Below, one piece after another: positions 6,051 to 7,287 of a stretch of 7,287 bases of DNA. The notes under the pieces are model-generated. The model saw only the letters and a list, made by a program, of their open reading frames with translations, ran no database searches and was not told the DNA's origin. A program made the translations under genes and the position numbers. Where the stretch lies: contig DBGFNI010000178.1 in assembly GCA_048527645.1 (NCBI GenBank), positions 1 to 7,287 on the forward strand, in the 5' to 3' direction. The stretch comes from HGM12669 sp048527645. Its GTDB lineage: Bacteria; Bacillota; Clostridia; Oscillospirales; CAG-272. The stretch's first letter is position 1; every line of letters begins with the position of its first letter.

Positions 6051-6244
6051 CAGAAGGCATAGAATATTAAGATCGAAACATTGTATGTTTGGATTTACCG
6101 CCTTTCATGAAAGTGAAATCCGGTAAATGAAGGCAAACAAAGAATTGTTTTTAATATCTTATGTCCGACATTGGGCATCAGTATACGCTGATGCTGTGTT
6201 GGGCTATTTTTATGCCTTCCAGTAAATTTTGGGAGGCGTTTTTT
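6051..6244 (+). ncRNA. Structured leader RNA with antiterminator/terminator switch
   Basis: Several helices can be drawn. P1 is 6053-6061 (GAAGGCATA) with 6211-6219, extendable to about 12 pairs with one G-U. P2 is 6064-6070 with 6151-6157. P3 is TGTTTG (6086-6091) with CAAACA (6134-6139), continued by ATTTACCG (6093-6100) with CGGTAAAT (6121-6128). P4 is GTCCGACA (6163-6170) with 6197-6204, continued by GCATCAG (6175-6181) with CTGATGC (6188-6194). The 3' strand of P1 is also the 5' strand of the terminator at 6213-6244, so the two are mutually exclusive. This is the usual layout of a riboswitch or attenuator. I do not recognise the core of any known riboswitch class. It could instead be a stand-alone small RNA of about 195 nt or an RNase III autoregulation site. 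Confidence 0.6.
6213..6244 (+). terminator. Attenuator hairpin that also masks the ribosome site
   Basis: TGCCTTCC (6213-6220) pairs with GGGAGGCG (6231-6238) through eight pairs including two G-U, followed by six T residues (6239-6244) running straight into the ATG at 6245. The 3' strand contains GGGAGG (6231-6236), the ribosome binding site of the RNase III gene, eight bases before the start. When the hairpin forms it would both stop transcription and hide the ribosome site. When 6211-6219 is captured by 6053-6061 both blocks are lifted. Confidence 0.72.
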
Positions 6245-7287
6245 ATGGACGCAAAAGACATTTCATTTATCCAGGACCAGATCGGATATAACTTTAAGAA
6301 CACCGACCTGCTCCAACAGGCATTCGTGAGAAGATCATATTCCCACGAAAACGGAGGCGAGAACAATGAAGTTCTCGAATTCATCGGCGATAAAGTCCTT
6401 GACTTTATTGTTGTAAAACTGCTATCCGATAAATTCGGATACACAAAAGGCGAACTTGACGATTTCGATTCCGAGAACGATTGGGACGAATATGCCTGCG
6501 ATTACTGTGAAAACAAGCTTACGGAAATTAAGAAACAGCTTGTTCAAAAGCAGAATCTTGCAACCTGCATCGATGAGCTTGGACTCGCAGAATACCTCAT
6601 CATGGGTAAGAGCGATCAAAAGCAGCACGCAGATGAACAGCCTTCTGTTAAAGAAGATCTGTTTGAAGCGATTCTCGGAGCAGTTGCAATCGACTCCGGA
6701 TGGAACCTTGAAAAGCTTCAGGATACTGTGGAATTGATGTTGAAACCGGAAACCACACTTGAAGAAGACGACAAGGACAACTATGTTGCACTTATTCAGG
6801 AATGGTGCTCCAAAGAAACCGGAAACATTCCGCTGTACCATTTTGAGGAAGGCAGTTATCAGGCCACATGGTATATGCCGTTTGATGGGATATCGCAAAA
6901 CTGCAATGTACTCGGAAGTCCTGAGTACAACAAGCTAATGGCTTCCACGCATCGCTGTCTCCTTAAGATTGCAGACGACATTCCCATCTTTCGCGGGTTC
7001 GGCAAAAGTAAAAGCGAAGCGCGCAAGAACGTCTGCCGCCTTGCCTATGAATGGCTCGATAAGAATGACAGGCTTCATACGATCCGCAACGAACTTGAAA
7101 ATCCCAACAGAAACGAAGCAATAGGTCAGTTGGAAATTCTCGCAAGACGCGGGTATTTCACGCTCCCCACATACGAATTTGAACAAGAGCACGATGAGAA
7201 CGGCAATCCTGTATGGACGGCCAAATGCTGCGTTGAAGAAGCCGAGTATTATTTTGATGCCACATCTTCCTCAAAGAAAGAAGCAAA
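6245..7287 (+). CDS. RNase III with tandem dsRNA-binding domains (3' end cut by window)
   Basis: The first 347 residues are present and the frame is open at the window end. Residues 5-165 are an RNase III endonuclease domain, which cuts double-stranded RNA. The signature NEVLEFIGDKVLDFIV carries catalytic Glu42, Glu45 and Asp49, and DLFEAILGAVAID carries Asp138 and Glu141, so the active site looks intact. An acidic insertion (about residues 70-92, DDFDSENDWDEY) is not typical of housekeeping RNase III. Residues 178-272 look like a first dsRNA-binding domain (NYVALIQEWCSKETG, PLYHFEE, then FRGFGKSKSEARKNVCRLAY) with an insertion of about 30 residues. Residues 287-347 look like a second, more canonical one (GQLEILARRGYFTLPTYEFE ... 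SSSKKEA). Typical bacterial RNase III has one such domain and about 230 residues. The ATG at 6245 follows GGGAGG at eight bases. It is preceded by its own promoter and switch-like leader. It is probably an accessory, not the main, RNase III. Confidence 0.85.
   Translation, partial: MDAKDISFIQDQIGYNFKNTDLLQQAFVRRSYSHENGGENNEVLEFIGDKVLDFIVVKLLSDKFGYTKGELDDFDSENDWDEYACDYCENKLTEIKKQLVQKQNLATCIDELGLAEYLIMGKSDQKQHADEQPSVKEDLFEAILGAVAIDSGWNLEKLQDTVELMLKPETTLEEDDKDNYVALIQEWCSKETGNIPLYHFEEGSYQATWYMPFDGISQNCNVLGSPEYNKLMASTHRCLLKIADDIPIFRGFGKSKSEARKNVCRLAYEWLDKNDRLHTIRNELENPNRNEAIGQLEILARRGYFTLPTYEFEQEHDENGNPVWTAKCCVEEAEYYFDATSSSKKEA

Noticed and set aside
6127..6225. 32-codon open frame inside the leader (MKANKELFLI...), and a 13-codon one at 6085-6126, as leader peptides
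   Set aside because: Neither has a convincing ribosome site or a run of one amino acid as in classical attenuators. The frame at 6127 does cross the terminator strand and stop in its loop, so it is not fully excluded.
6051..6244. Leader as a retron msr-msd RNA, because of the flanking inverted repeats and internal hairpins
   Set aside because: No reverse transcriptase is visible, the downstream gene is an RNase III, and the flanking repeat is better explained as an antiterminator pairing with a terminator.
6422..6898. Minus-strand open frame of 158 codons
   Set aside because: It lies antisense to the RNase III catalytic region, whose motifs are unmistakable on the plus strand.

Overview
The window looks like a chromosomal piece of a Gram-positive, moderately GC-balanced Firmicute, most likely a Clostridia of the Ruminococcaceae/Oscillospiraceae type. 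This rests on strong AGGAG-type ribosome sites, sigma-A-like promoters with extended -10 boxes, tRNA genes that encode their own CCA, a VanY-type D,D-carboxypeptidase with bacterial Ig-like domain, and U-tract terminators. Species cannot be assigned from sequence alone.

Layout. Positions 1-236 hold four compact hairpins and an extended -10 promoter in front of a membrane acyltransferase (237-1271, +). A promoter at 1361-1389 then drives a VanY-type lipoprotein (1427-2461, +). Its stop codon overlaps or abuts a fossil of a GGDEF diguanylate cyclase (2462-2600), and a 21-bp perfect stem (2605-2648) acts as a bidirectional terminator. Facing it from the right is a three-gene minus-strand operon transcribed from about 5530 down to 2703: a possible ThyX-fold protein of unknown function (5421-4777), a membrane-anchored protein with a degenerate VanY domain (4749-3145), and a small bacterial PH-domain protein (3122-2703). 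From 5663 rightward a tRNA operon runs on the plus strand: tRNA-Leu(TAA), a spacer hairpin, an initiator tRNA-Met with one extra base in its T stem, and a strong terminator.

The most unusual part is 6014-7287. A near-consensus promoter starts an RNA of about 195 nt that can fold into a closed multi-stem structure. Its 3' closing strand (6211-6219) is also the 5' strand of a terminator hairpin, whose other strand is the ribosome binding site of the next gene. That gene (6245 to the window end) encodes an RNase III with an intact catalytic centre, an acidic insertion and what appear to be two successive dsRNA-binding domains, an uncommon arrangement for a bacterial RNase III. The leader and gene look like a switch-controlled or self-regulated RNA-processing module. 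Its right-hand context lies outside the window.

The envelope-related genes (acyltransferase, two VanY-domain proteins) suggest surface modification or cell-wall peptide trimming, but no direct functional link between the plus-strand and minus-strand sets can be shown here.
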